From the NCBI GenBank assembly GCA_946886675.1, contig CAMPIZ010000128.1:1-5713 (forward strand): DNA of 5,713 nucleotides, in the 5' to 3' direction. The notes under the pieces are model-generated. The model was not told the origin of the DNA. It did not search any database and was given only the letters and a program-made list of their open reading frames with translations. This DNA is from an uncultured Flavobacterium sp. GTDB taxonomy: Bacteria; Bacteroidota; Bacteroidia; Flavobacteriales; Flavobacteriaceae. The position numbers and the translations under genes were made by a program. Positions 1-5,713 of the stretch are shown here, in pieces. Position 1 is the first letter of the stretch; every line of letters begins with the position of its first letter.

Positions 1-824
1 TAATTACCCTTACTACCGATTTTGGTATCAAAGACCATTTTGTTGGCGCTTTGAAAGGGAAAATTATATCTGAACTGGCAGATGCCAGAATTGTTGACAT
101 CTCCCATCATATTGATTTATTTAATGTTTCGGAAGCCAGTTATGTAATTGGCGCGGCTTATGGCAGTTTCCCCAAAGGAACCGTACATCTTATAGGTGTG
201 GATGCCGAACTTACTAAAGAAACAAGGCACATTGCTATGCAGTGGAACGACCATTATTTTATTTGTGCAGACAATGGTATACTAAGTATACTTACACGAA
301 AAGTAGTGCCTCAGCGAATAGTGGAAATAAATATTCATGACCGCCTGCCTAACGGCTCCACCGATATGGATGTTTTTGTAACCACAGCCTGCCATTTGGC
401 AAAAGGCGGTTCGCTTAGCGTAATTGGTAAGGAAATAAAGTCACTAAAGGAAACAAACGAGCTGCAGGCAATAGTTTCAGGAGATAAAAATGCTATAAAA
501 GGGTATGTGGTCTATATAGACCATTTTGGTAACTGTGTAACAAATATATCTCAAAAACTGGTTAAGGAAGTAGCTCGGGGCCGTGATTTTGAAATTACCT
601 TTAGTACCAAAACAATTAAGGCTATTAAATCGGGATATTCTGATTTTCCTGCAAGCCAAAAGTTTTCACTTAAGGATTATGAAGGAGAAAAGCTTGCTAT
701 TTTTAATGAGGCAGGTTTCCTGGAAATTGCTATATATCGTAGTAACCCCCTTACCGTTGGCACTGCAAAGTCACTTTTGGGGCTTAAATTCAGGGATGTG
801 GTTAATGTAGTTTTTAAAGACTAA
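1..824 (+). CDS. SAM hydroxide adenosyltransferase (DUF62 / SAM-dependent chlorinase-fluorinase-like), 5' partial
   Basis: Cytoplasmic enzyme expected to hydrolyse S-adenosylmethionine to adenosine and L-methionine with a water-derived hydroxide; it shares its fold with fluorinase and chlorinase. The reading frame is open to the left edge: codons from base 3 give ITLTTDFGIKDHFVGALKG, the conserved family N-terminus, so the true start lies just outside and the TTG at 51 is internal. Of 273 visible residues, the N-terminal domain is about 1-165 and the C-terminal barrel about 170-273. Further hallmarks are ADNG (about 89-92), IDHFGNCVTNIS (about 172-183) and a C-terminal NPLTVGTAKSLLGL. Candidates for the known Asp-Arg-His triad are D67 (bases 201-203), R75 (225-227) and H131 (393-395). 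The usual DPGVG loop after the Asp is replaced by DAELT, probably a Bacteroidota variant. Fluorinase or chlorinase activity is not indicated. Family assignment is firm; the reaction is inferred from the family. Confidence 0.93.
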   Translation, partial: ITLTTDFGIKDHFVGALKGKIISELADARIVDISHHIDLFNVSEASYVIGAAYGSFPKGTVHLIGVDAELTKETRHIAMQWNDHYFICADNGILSILTRKVVPQRIVEINIHDRLPNGSTDMDVFVTTACHLAKGGSLSVIGKEIKSLKETNELQAIVSGDKNAIKGYVVYIDHFGNCVTNISQKLVKEVARGRDFEITFSTKTIKAIKSGYSDFPASQKFSLKDYEGEKLAIFNEAGFLEIAIYRSNPLTVGTAKSLLGLKFRDVVNVVFKD

Positions 825-852
825 TCACCTAAAATAAAAGATAAAAAACAGT

Positions 853-1149
853 ATGTTTGTACGAATTGTAAAGATGAATTTCCAGGAGGATAAAGTGGAT
901 ATTTTCCTTAAAAATTTTCATGAGGTTAAGCATCATATACGAAACTATCCCGGAAACCGTTTTTTAGAACTGTACAGGGACAGGCAGGACCCCGCAGTAT
1001 TTTTTACATACAGCTACTGGGAAACAGAAGATGACCTGGAAAGCTATCGCAATTCCGACCTGTTTTTTGAAGTATGGAGTTTCACAAAAAAACTGTTCAG
1101 GGAAAAAGCACAGGCCTGGAGTGTAGATAAAGAAGTAAGTTTACCATAA
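853..1149 (+). CDS. Antibiotic biosynthesis monooxygenase (ABM) fold family protein
   Basis: Small single-domain protein of 98 residues, the usual ABM length, predicted to form a dimeric ferredoxin-like alpha/beta barrel in the cytoplasm. The sequence shows an opening beta strand (VRIVKMNF), a helix (about 13-30), an NYPGNRFLELYRD turn-strand segment (31-43), the FFTYSYWETEDDLESYRNSDLF core typical of the family in two parts (about 50-60 and 61-71), and an AWSVDKEVSLP tail. ABM members include quinol oxidases and heme-degrading enzymes, but many have no known substrate. The IsdG heme-degradation triad (Asn, Trp, His) is not fully present: N9 and W56 could correspond, but no His follows the Trp at the expected place (R66, N67). 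Heme degradation is therefore not supported. The ATG at 853 lies 28 bp after the SAM hydrolase stop and has no clear Shine-Dalgarno. The gene is 16 bp from gldF, so co-transcription is likely. The family name does not imply antibiotic synthesis. Fold confident, function unknown. Confidence 0.85.
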   Translation: MFVRIVKMNFQEDKVDIFLKNFHEVKHHIRNYPGNRFLELYRDRQDPAVFFTYSYWETEDDLESYRNSDLFFEVWSFTKKLFREKAQAWSVDKEVSLP

Positions 1150-1165
1150 AACATAATTAGTATAA

Positions 1166-1891
1166 ATGAAAGCTTTGCTGTTAAGAGAGATCAAATCCTT
1201 TTTTGGTTCGCCTATTGGGTATCTGGTCATCGCTATTTTTCTTTTGTTAAACGGGCTTTTTCTTTGGGTATTTGAAGGGGACTTTAATATACTCAATAGT
1301 GGGTTTGCAGACCTTACGCCCTTTTTTACACTGGCCCCATGGATATTAATTTTCCTTATCCCGGCAGTTACTATGCGAAGTTTTTCCGATGAAAAAAAAC
1401 AGGGAACAATAGAACTTTTATTTACAAAACCATTAAGTGTATGGCAAATAGTAAATGGTAAATTTTTAGGAGCGCTTTTATTAATAATACTGGCAATACT
1501 GCCTACCGTTATTTATGTATTTGTTATTTCGTCACTTGGCGATCCACAGGGTAATATAGATGTGGGGAGTACACTGGGTTCTTACTTTGGACTACTGTTT
1601 TTAATAGCCGGCTATACAGCAATAGGTATATTTACCTCTACCCTTTCTGATAACCAGATAGTAGCTTTTATAGTTTCTGTTTTTCTTTGTTTCTTTTTTT
1701 ATTTTGGTTTTGAAGGCCTTTCCCAAATAGCCGGAGACTTAAATAATTTTGTTGCATCGCTTGGTATGGATTACCACTATAAAAGTATAAGCCGCGGTGT
1801 TATAGATACACGCGATGTTATCTACTTTATAAGTATAGCTGTACTATTTTTATCACTTACGGTTTATAAACTTAAAACGCTTAAATGGTAA
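1166..1891 (+). CDS. gldF: Gliding motility-associated ABC transporter permease GldF
   Basis: Integral inner-membrane permease of the ABC-2 type, 241 residues, a normal length for GldF. Together with GldG and the ATPase GldA it forms an ABC transporter linked to gliding motility in Flavobacterium johnsoniae; its cargo is not established. By eye there are six hydrophobic segments at about 17-37, 51-70, 99-123, 139-158, 164-184 and 217-235. The cytoplasmic loop after the second holds RSFSDEKKQGTIELLFTKPL (71-90), the ABC-2 signature region that usually contacts the ATPase. The N-terminus, MKALLLREIKSFFGSPIGYL, is the short amphipathic lead typical of these permeases. The ATG at 1166 follows the ABM gene by 16 bp, and the 3' end overlaps gldG, suggesting coupled translation of the two subunits. 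No gldA-like ATPase gene is in the window. A generic ABC-2 permease is the alternative, but the adjoining gldG makes GldF the better call. Confidence 0.93.
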   Translation: MKALLLREIKSFFGSPIGYLVIAIFLLLNGLFLWVFEGDFNILNSGFADLTPFFTLAPWILIFLIPAVTMRSFSDEKKQGTIELLFTKPLSVWQIVNGKFLGALLLIILAILPTVIYVFVISSLGDPQGNIDVGSTLGSYFGLLFLIAGYTAIGIFTSTLSDNQIVAFIVSVFLCFFFYFGFEGLSQIAGDLNNFVASLGMDYHYKSISRGVIDTRDVIYFISIAVLFLSLTVYKLKTLKW

Positions 1892-3576
1892 TGGAAGTAA
1901 CTAAACAAAAAATGAGAAAACAGCTGCTAATTGTTATACTGGTATTGTTAGCCATTAACTTTGCAGGTAATTACTTCTTTAAGCGTTTTGACCTTACACA
2001 CGATAAGCGCTATACATTATCAAACGTTACCTTAAACATTATTGAAAAACCACAGGAGCCTATATATATAGATGTTTTTCTGGAAGGGAATTTTCCGGGA
2101 GAGTTTAAAAGGCTTCAGGACGAAACCAGGCAGTTGCTGGAGGAATTTAAGGCCTATAACCCTAATATTATATTCCAGTTTAGTAATCCGCTGGAGGATG
2201 AAGAGGATAAGGACAGGGCCATTCGTGATCTATACAGTTTAGGGCTTACTCCTATTAACGTTACTGTTGAAGATAAAGGTAAACAGTCTCAGGAAGTGGT
2301 TTTCCCGTGGGCACTTGTAAACTATGGAGATAAAACTACAAAAGTGCAACTCCTTAAAAATATGATGGGCGCTTCAACTGCCGAAAAAGTAGTGAGCTCA
2401 GTTCAGCATCTTGAATATGCTTTTGCCGAGGCTGTAAGCAAAGTAACAAACGAAAAAGAGAAAAAAATTGCCGTAATTAAGGGTAATGGCGAACTGCACG
2501 AAGTCTTTATCGCTAATTTTTTAAAGCAAATAAGGGAAAGCTATTATATAGCGCCATTTACGCTTGATTCTGTTGCAGCAAACCCGGTAAATACATTAAA
2601 AAGCCTTAAAGAATATGACCTCGCTGTTATTGCAAAACCAACAGAGGCTTTTACAGATGAGGAAAAACAAGTACTGGATCAATATATAGTTGATGGTGGC
2701 AAGACATTGTGGATGATAGATGCAGTGAATATTGAAATGGACAGCCTTTACAATGAAAAAGGCAGTACCCTGGCATTTCCGCGGGATCTTAATGTAAACG
2801 ACATGTTCTTTAAATATGGTATTAGGATTAACCCGAACCTGGTTAAGGATGAACAGGCAACAATGATTCAGCTGGCCACCGGAGAAACGGGAAGCGGGAC
2901 ACAATACCATGAATATTTTTGGAAATACGCACCTTTTATCTATCCTGAATCGCAACACCCTATCACTAAAAACCTTGATGGTATTAAACTGGATTTTGCA
3001 AACTCTATTGACACGCTAAGCAACAATATAAACAAAACAGTGCTTTTAGAGTCTTCCGGTGCTTCCAAAATTATAGGTACACCCGTGGAGGTTAAACTGG
3101 ATATGGTTGCAGAACCTCTTAACCTTAAAGAATATGAAGGTAAAGGGTACATTCCGGTTTCGGTATTGTTAGAAGGTAAATTCAGCTCTGTGTTTGAAAA
3201 CAGAATATTACCTTTTAAAGATGCTTCTTTTAAAGAACAGGGTGTTGATAATAAGATGATTGTTATTGCAGATGGTGATATTATTAAAAACCAGCTCGAC
3301 CAAAACTATCAACCTCTGGAGCTGGGATATGATAAATGGACGAATCAGCTTTATGACAACAAAGCTTTCCTGATGAACTGTGTAAATTACCTTCTTGATG
3401 ATAACGGACTTATTAACATCCGTAGTAAAGATGTAAGCCTGCCCCTGCTCAACAAGGAGAAAGTTTATGAAAATTATACAACCGCGCAGTTTATAACTGT
3501 CGGATTACCAATTATTATTTTACTGTTGTTTGGATTACTGTTCACATTCCTTCGAAAAAGGAAATATTCGCGATAG
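1885..3576 (+). CDS. gldG: Gliding motility-associated ABC transporter auxiliary/substrate-binding subunit GldG
   Basis: 563-residue membrane-anchored protein, close to usual GldG length, partner of GldF. An N-terminal transmembrane anchor (about 13-31) is followed by the family hallmark FDLTHDKRYTLSNVT (35-49) and EPIYIDVFLEGNFPGEFKRL (58-77). A large, probably periplasmic region comes next, with an alpha/beta segment around 193-280 that includes YDLAVIAKPTEAFTDEEKQ and GGKTLWMIDA. A C-terminal transmembrane helix (about 536-555) ends in a basic RKRKYSR tail. This matches the ABC-type auxiliary domain layout (DUF4350/ABC_transp_aux-like) with both ends in the membrane. Three starts are possible: ATG 1885 (overlapping gldF by 7 bp), ATG 1891 (TAATG, 1-bp overlap with the gldF stop) and ATG 1912, just before the anchor. 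The longest is given; 1891 is equally plausible. The protein is historically called substrate-binding, but no ligand site can be read from the sequence. Confidence 0.93.
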   Translation: MVMEVTKQKMRKQLLIVILVLLAINFAGNYFFKRFDLTHDKRYTLSNVTLNIIEKPQEPIYIDVFLEGNFPGEFKRLQDETRQLLEEFKAYNPNIIFQFSNPLEDEEDKDRAIRDLYSLGLTPINVTVEDKGKQSQEVVFPWALVNYGDKTTKVQLLKNMMGASTAEKVVSSVQHLEYAFAEAVSKVTNEKEKKIAVIKGNGELHEVFIANFLKQIRESYYIAPFTLDSVAANPVNTLKSLKEYDLAVIAKPTEAFTDEEKQVLDQYIVDGGKTLWMIDAVNIEMDSLYNEKGSTLAFPRDLNVNDMFFKYGIRINPNLVKDEQATMIQLATGETGSGTQYHEYFWKYAPFIYPESQHPITKNLDGIKLDFANSIDTLSNNINKTVLLESSGASKIIGTPVEVKLDMVAEPLNLKEYEGKGYIPVSVLLEGKFSSVFENRILPFKDASFKEQGVDNKMIVIADGDIIKNQLDQNYQPLELGYDKWTNQLYDNKAFLMNCVNYLLDDNGLINIRSKDVSLPLLNKEKVYENYTTAQFITVGLPIIILLLFGLLFTFLRKRKYSR

Positions 3577-3591
3577 GTGTTAATAAAAAAT

Positions 3592-3630
3592 GTTTCACTA
3601 TTCAGTTTGATTACGATATATTTGTGAAAC
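3592..3630. repeat. Inverted repeat GTTTCAC / GTGAAAC flanking the dnaN -7 box
   Basis: GTTTCAC at 3592-3598 and GTGAAAC at 3624-3630 are perfect 7-bp inverted copies separated by 25 bp. The putative -7 element lies between them and shares its last G with the right arm. Arm-centre spacing is 32 bp, about three helical turns, so a protein could in principle bind both halves on one DNA face. The loop is too long and no T-tract follows, so it is a poor terminator for gldG. A chance match of this length in AT-rich DNA is possible. Confidence 0.4.
3617..3624 (+). promoter_or_regulatory. Putative Bacteroidota -7 promoter element for dnaN
   Basis: TATATTTG matches the TAnnTTTG -7 consensus of the primary sigma factor in Bacteroidota and lies 38 bp upstream of the dnaN ATG. 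Transcription would start near 3629-3632, leaving a leader of about 30 nt. I could not find a good TTTG-type -33 element at the usual distance: the TTTG at 3606-3609 is too close, and the TGTTT at 3591-3595 is a weak candidate. The element sits inside an 86-bp gap, longer than the other gaps in this gene row, which supports separate transcription of dnaN. Confidence 0.55.
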
Positions 3631-3643
3631 GTAAATTTTTACG
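3630..3643. repeat. 14-bp palindrome CGTAAA-TT-TTTACG at the expected dnaN transcription start
   Basis: CGTAAA (3630-3635) and TTTACG (3638-3643) are perfect 6-bp inverted arms around a TT spacer. The palindrome starts about 6 bp after the -7-like box, so it would lie at or just after the transcription start, a typical operator position. A third TTACG half-site occurs at 3611-3615, just upstream of the -7 box. With a 2-nt centre it cannot fold as a simple RNA hairpin without opening the inner pairs, so a DNA operator is the more natural reading. Function is inferred only. Confidence 0.4.
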
Positions 3644-3662
3644 AAAATAAAGACCAAGAGAA

Positions 3663-4781
3663 ATGAAATTTATAGTATCCAGTTCATATTTGCTTAAACA
3701 GCTTCAGGTTTTGGGCAGCGTTATAAACAGCAGCAATACATTACCTATTTTAGATAATTTCCTGTTTGAGTTAAACAATAACCAGCTTACAGTTTCTGCT
3801 TCAGATCTTGAGACTACAATGTCTGCAGCTCTGGAAATAGATTCAGAAAGCCAGGGAAGCGTAGCTGTACCTGCAAAATTATTGCTGGAAACTTTAAAAA
3901 CATTTCCGGAACAGCCCCTTACCTTTACTGTTGAGGACAACAATACTATAGAAATAAGCTCTAATTCCGGTAAATATGCGCTTGCTTATGCAGCCGGTGA
4001 AGAGTTTCCTAAGGCTGTATCGCTTGAAGACCCTTCTTCTACTGTTGTACCTGCAGAAGTTCTTGCAACTGCTGTAAGCAAAACTATTTTTGCTGCCGGA
4101 AATGATGATCTTCGCCCGGTAATGTCGGGAGTTTTCTTCCAGTTTTCACCAGAGGGATTAACCTTTGTTGCTACAGATGCACACAAGCTTGTTAAGTATG
4201 CCAGGACAGATGTAAAGGCTTCTCAGGTGGCAGACTTTATTATGCCAAAGAAACCGCTTAATATTCTTAAAGGTATTCTTTCTACATCTGATGCAGAAGT
4301 TAAAATTGAATATAACGACTCTAACGCTACTTTCTCGTTTGATAATTATGTATTAACCTGCCGTTTAATAGATGGAAAATATCCTAACTATGAAGCGGTT
4401 ATTCCAAAAGAGAACCCTAACAAATTACTGATAGACAGAACACAGTTTTTAAGTTCTGTTCGTCGTGTCGCTATTTTCTCAAACAAGACAACACACCAGA
4501 TACGCCTGAAAATTGCAGGTACGGAATTAAATATTTCTGCTGAGGATATTGACTATTCTAACAAAGCTGAAGAAAGATTAACATGTGATTATCAAGGAGA
4601 TGATATGCAGATAGGTTTTAATTCGCGTTTCCTTACAGAGATGTTAACCAACCTGCACAGTGATGAAATACAACTGGAAATGTCACTGCCTAACCGAGCC
4701 GGTATTCTAACCCCGGTAGATGGCCTTGATGAAGGTGAAACTGTTACTATGCTGGTTATGCCGGTTATGCTTAACAGCTAA
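3663..4781 (+). CDS. dnaN: DNA polymerase III subunit beta (sliding clamp)
   Basis: Ring-shaped homodimeric clamp that encircles DNA and tethers the replicative polymerase and repair partners. At 372 residues it is close to the E. coli length of 366. Three repeated clamp domains are expected at about 1-120, 121-250 and 251-372. Visible landmarks are NTLPILDNFLFE (25-36), DLRPVMSGVFF (149-159), TDAHKLVKYAR (171-181, matching TDGHRL of E. coli), LIDGKYPNYEAVIP (235-248) and the C-terminal LVMPVMLNS. These cover the pocket that binds client clamp motifs, although its last residues differ from E. coli MPMRL and carry two extra residues. The ATG at 3663 begins MKFIVSSSYLLKQL, the family N-terminus, with no clear Shine-Dalgarno. 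The gene is not beside dnaA or recF here, as is common in Bacteroidota. It probably has its own promoter in the preceding 86-bp gap and ends at the hairpin at 4818-4855. Confidence 0.98.
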   Translation: MKFIVSSSYLLKQLQVLGSVINSSNTLPILDNFLFELNNNQLTVSASDLETTMSAALEIDSESQGSVAVPAKLLLETLKTFPEQPLTFTVEDNNTIEISSNSGKYALAYAAGEEFPKAVSLEDPSSTVVPAEVLATAVSKTIFAAGNDDLRPVMSGVFFQFSPEGLTFVATDAHKLVKYARTDVKASQVADFIMPKKPLNILKGILSTSDAEVKIEYNDSNATFSFDNYVLTCRLIDGKYPNYEAVIPKENPNKLLIDRTQFLSSVRRVAIFSNKTTHQIRLKIAGTELNISAEDIDYSNKAEERLTCDYQGDDMQIGFNSRFLTEMLTNLHSDEIQLEMSLPNRAGILTPVDGLDEGETVTMLVMPVMLNS

Positions 4782-4797
4782 TAAATAAGCTATTTAT
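4781..4797. repeat. AT-only inverted repeat at the dnaN stop
   Basis: ATAAATA (4781-4787) and TATTTAT (4791-4797) are perfect 7-bp inverted arms around AGC, beginning on the last base of the dnaN stop codon. The sequence then reads CCAACCC and six T residues (4805-4810). A purely A-T stem is weak, so this is at most a minor 3'-end element upstream of the stronger hairpin. It may be chance in AT-rich DNA. Confidence 0.3.
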
Positions 4798-4817
4798 CCA
4801 ACCCTTTTTTATATTTC

Positions 4818-4855
4818 AAAACCGTAACACTTAACTGCGTTACGGTTTTTCTTTT
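4818..4855. terminator. Intrinsic terminator of dnaN, possibly bidirectional
   Basis: AAAACCGTAAC (4818-4828) pairs perfectly with GTTACGGTTTT (4839-4849), an 11-bp stem with a 10-nt loop. The right arm runs into a T-rich tract, TTTTT C TTTT (4846-4855), as expected for plus-strand intrinsic termination 36 bp after dnaN. It lies between two converging genes. On the minus strand the arm itself ends in TTTT, but the next bases (GAAATAT) give a poorer U-tract. It should therefore work mainly for dnaN and perhaps partly for the hydrolase, whose stop is only about 15 bp away. Confidence 0.85.
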
Positions 4856-4869
4856 ATCTAAAAAACTTT

Positions 4870-5713
4870 TTAGGCTTTCCAGTCAAAATCTTTAATTTTT
4901 TCTCCTGATATAAATGTAAGCAGATCCTCATTAAATTTATGCTTATGAGTATAGAATAATCCGTGAGGGGCATCATCATAAACTATATATTCTGCGTGAG
5001 GAACATATTTTACTGTTTCATCAGCAGATCCATCAATAGGCACAGTTTCATCTGCTTTACCGTGAATTACCAATACAGGAATGTTTATTTTTGGCAGGTC
5101 ATTCCTAAAGTCGGTTGTAGACCATGCCTGCATTGTTTTTACAGTTGCATAACCTGCTGAATTCATAGTAAGCATGAGGTCTCTATGCAAAAACTCATCG
5201 CTTACCGGGTTACTGAATAAGTGAACTCCATAAAATTGCTTACTGAAGCCAGCAAGAAAATGCGGCCTATCTTCTTCAAGCTGCTCTCTTATAGTGTCAA
5301 ACTGTTCCTGTGGCAATCCTGTAGGATTATCATCTGTCTTTAATAAGTAAGGTGTTACTGCACTTACTAAAACTGCTTTACTTACTCTTTCGTCATTATT
5401 ATATTTAGACAGGTAACGGGCAACTTCTCCTCCACCCATAGAAAAACCTACAAGTGTAACATCAACCAGATCAAGTTCTTCTATAAGGGCTTTAAGGTCG
5501 GATGCCAGAGAATCATAATCATAGCCTTCCCATGGGCGTGATGATTTTCCAAAACCTCTTCTATCGTATGCTATAACACGTATATTATGCTTTGGAAGTT
5601 CGCTAAACTGGTATTCCCACATTTCAAGATTAAGGGGCCAGCCGTGTATAAGTATTACAGGTTTTCCTCTTCCTATATCCTGATAATGTATTTTTACTTC
5701 TTCTGAATTACCC
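4870..5713 (-). CDS. Alpha/beta hydrolase, cofactor-free haloperoxidase/esterase type, 5' partial
   Basis: Serine hydrolase of the alpha/beta fold, closest by eye to the non-heme chloroperoxidase, aryl esterase or perhydrolase group. The frame is open to the right edge: upstream of the ATG at 5622 it reads SEEVKIHYQDIGRGKPVILI then HGWPLNLE, with the conserved HGWPL oxyanion-hole motif. The true start is therefore beyond 5713 and the ATG at 5622 is internal. There are 280 visible residues, near full family length. Counting from the first full codon, the landmarks are AYDRRGFGKSSRPWEGYDYD (48-67), nucleophile elbow GFSMGG with S91 (5440-5442), SKAVLVSAVTPYLLKTDDNP (111-130), acid D221 in HGKADETVPID (5050-5052) and H250 in DAPHGLF (4963-4965). 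The triad is complete, so the enzyme should be active. No signal peptide can be judged with the start missing. Natural substrate is unknown, and peroxidase activity in this family is usually a side reaction. It converges on dnaN and shares its terminator region. Confidence 0.92.
   Translation of the reverse strand, partial: GNSEEVKIHYQDIGRGKPVILIHGWPLNLEMWEYQFSELPKHNIRVIAYDRRGFGKSSRPWEGYDYDSLASDLKALIEELDLVDVTLVGFSMGGGEVARYLSKYNNDERVSKAVLVSAVTPYLLKTDDNPTGLPQEQFDTIREQLEEDRPHFLAGFSKQFYGVHLFSNPVSDEFLHRDLMLTMNSAGYATVKTMQAWSTTDFRNDLPKINIPVLVIHGKADETVPIDGSADETVKYVPHAEYIVYDDAPHGLFYTHKHKFNEDLLTFISGEKIKDFDWKA

Noticed and set aside
51..56. TTG at 51 as the start of the SAM hydrolase gene
   Set aside because: The same frame is open upstream to base 3 and encodes the conserved TTDFG...FVG N-terminus, so the gene begins outside the window.
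808..815. TAGTTTTT near the end of the SAM hydrolase as a -7 promoter box for the ABM gene
   Set aside because: It misses the final G of TAnnTTTG, lies inside coding sequence and has no -33 partner; read-through from upstream is simpler.
2596..3152. Minus-strand open frames inside gldG
   Set aside because: They overlap the well-supported gldG frame, have no recognisable domain and show the odd composition of antisense translations.
3592..3630. GTTTCAC/GTGAAAC as a rho-independent terminator for gldG
   Set aside because: The loop would be 25 nt, the stem is only 7 bp, and no T-tract follows the right arm.
5620..5622. ATG at 5622 (minus strand) as the start of the alpha/beta hydrolase
   Set aside because: Upstream codons to the right edge encode the HGWPL oxyanion-hole motif, which every working member needs; the gene is cut by the window edge.
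1..5713. A halogenation or antibiotic biosynthesis cluster, suggested by the family names chlorinase/fluorinase, antibiotic biosynthesis monooxygenase and haloperoxidase
   Set aside because: These are legacy family labels. The first is the hydroxide (hydrolase) branch, the second is a broad fold family, the third is a convergent and separately transcribed esterase-type enzyme, and housekeeping dnaN lies among them.

Overview
The window looks like chromosome from a member of the Flavobacteriaceae (Bacteroidota), most like Flavobacterium or a close relative. The reasons are AT-rich coding DNA, start codons without a clear Shine-Dalgarno sequence, a TAnnTTTG-type -7 promoter element, and a recognisable pair of gliding-motility ABC transporter genes (gldF, gldG) directly upstream of dnaN. 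All assignments come from reading protein motifs by eye. No database search was run.

Layout. Bases 1-3576 hold four tightly packed plus-strand genes that probably form one transcription unit: a SAM hydroxide adenosyltransferase (DUF62 family, 5' end cut by the window edge), a 98-residue antibiotic-biosynthesis-monooxygenase (ABM) fold protein, gldF (ABC-2 permease) and gldG (membrane-anchored auxiliary subunit). Gaps are 28 and 16 bp, and gldF and gldG overlap. An 86-bp gap follows (3577-3662), with a -7-like box and nested inverted repeats. Next comes dnaN (beta sliding clamp, 3663-4781), then a strong hairpin terminator (4818-4855). Last is a convergent minus-strand alpha/beta hydrolase of the cofactor-free haloperoxidase/esterase type, whose 5' end runs off the right edge.

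How the genes work together. GldF and GldG are two parts of one ABC transporter whose ATPase, GldA, is not in the window and must come from another locus. The SAM hydrolase and ABM protein have no obvious mechanistic link to gliding and look like co-transcribed housekeeping or accessory enzymes. dnaN appears to have its own promoter and terminator. Both partial genes extend further than their first in-window start codon suggests: conserved N-terminal motifs are readable up to the window edges.

The region reads as ordinary core chromosome. I saw no mobile element, CRISPR array, tRNA, rRNA or defence system. The points most worth a second look are the lineage-variant active-site loop of the SAM hydrolase, the palindromic dnaN leader, and the ABC permease pair without a linked ATPase.
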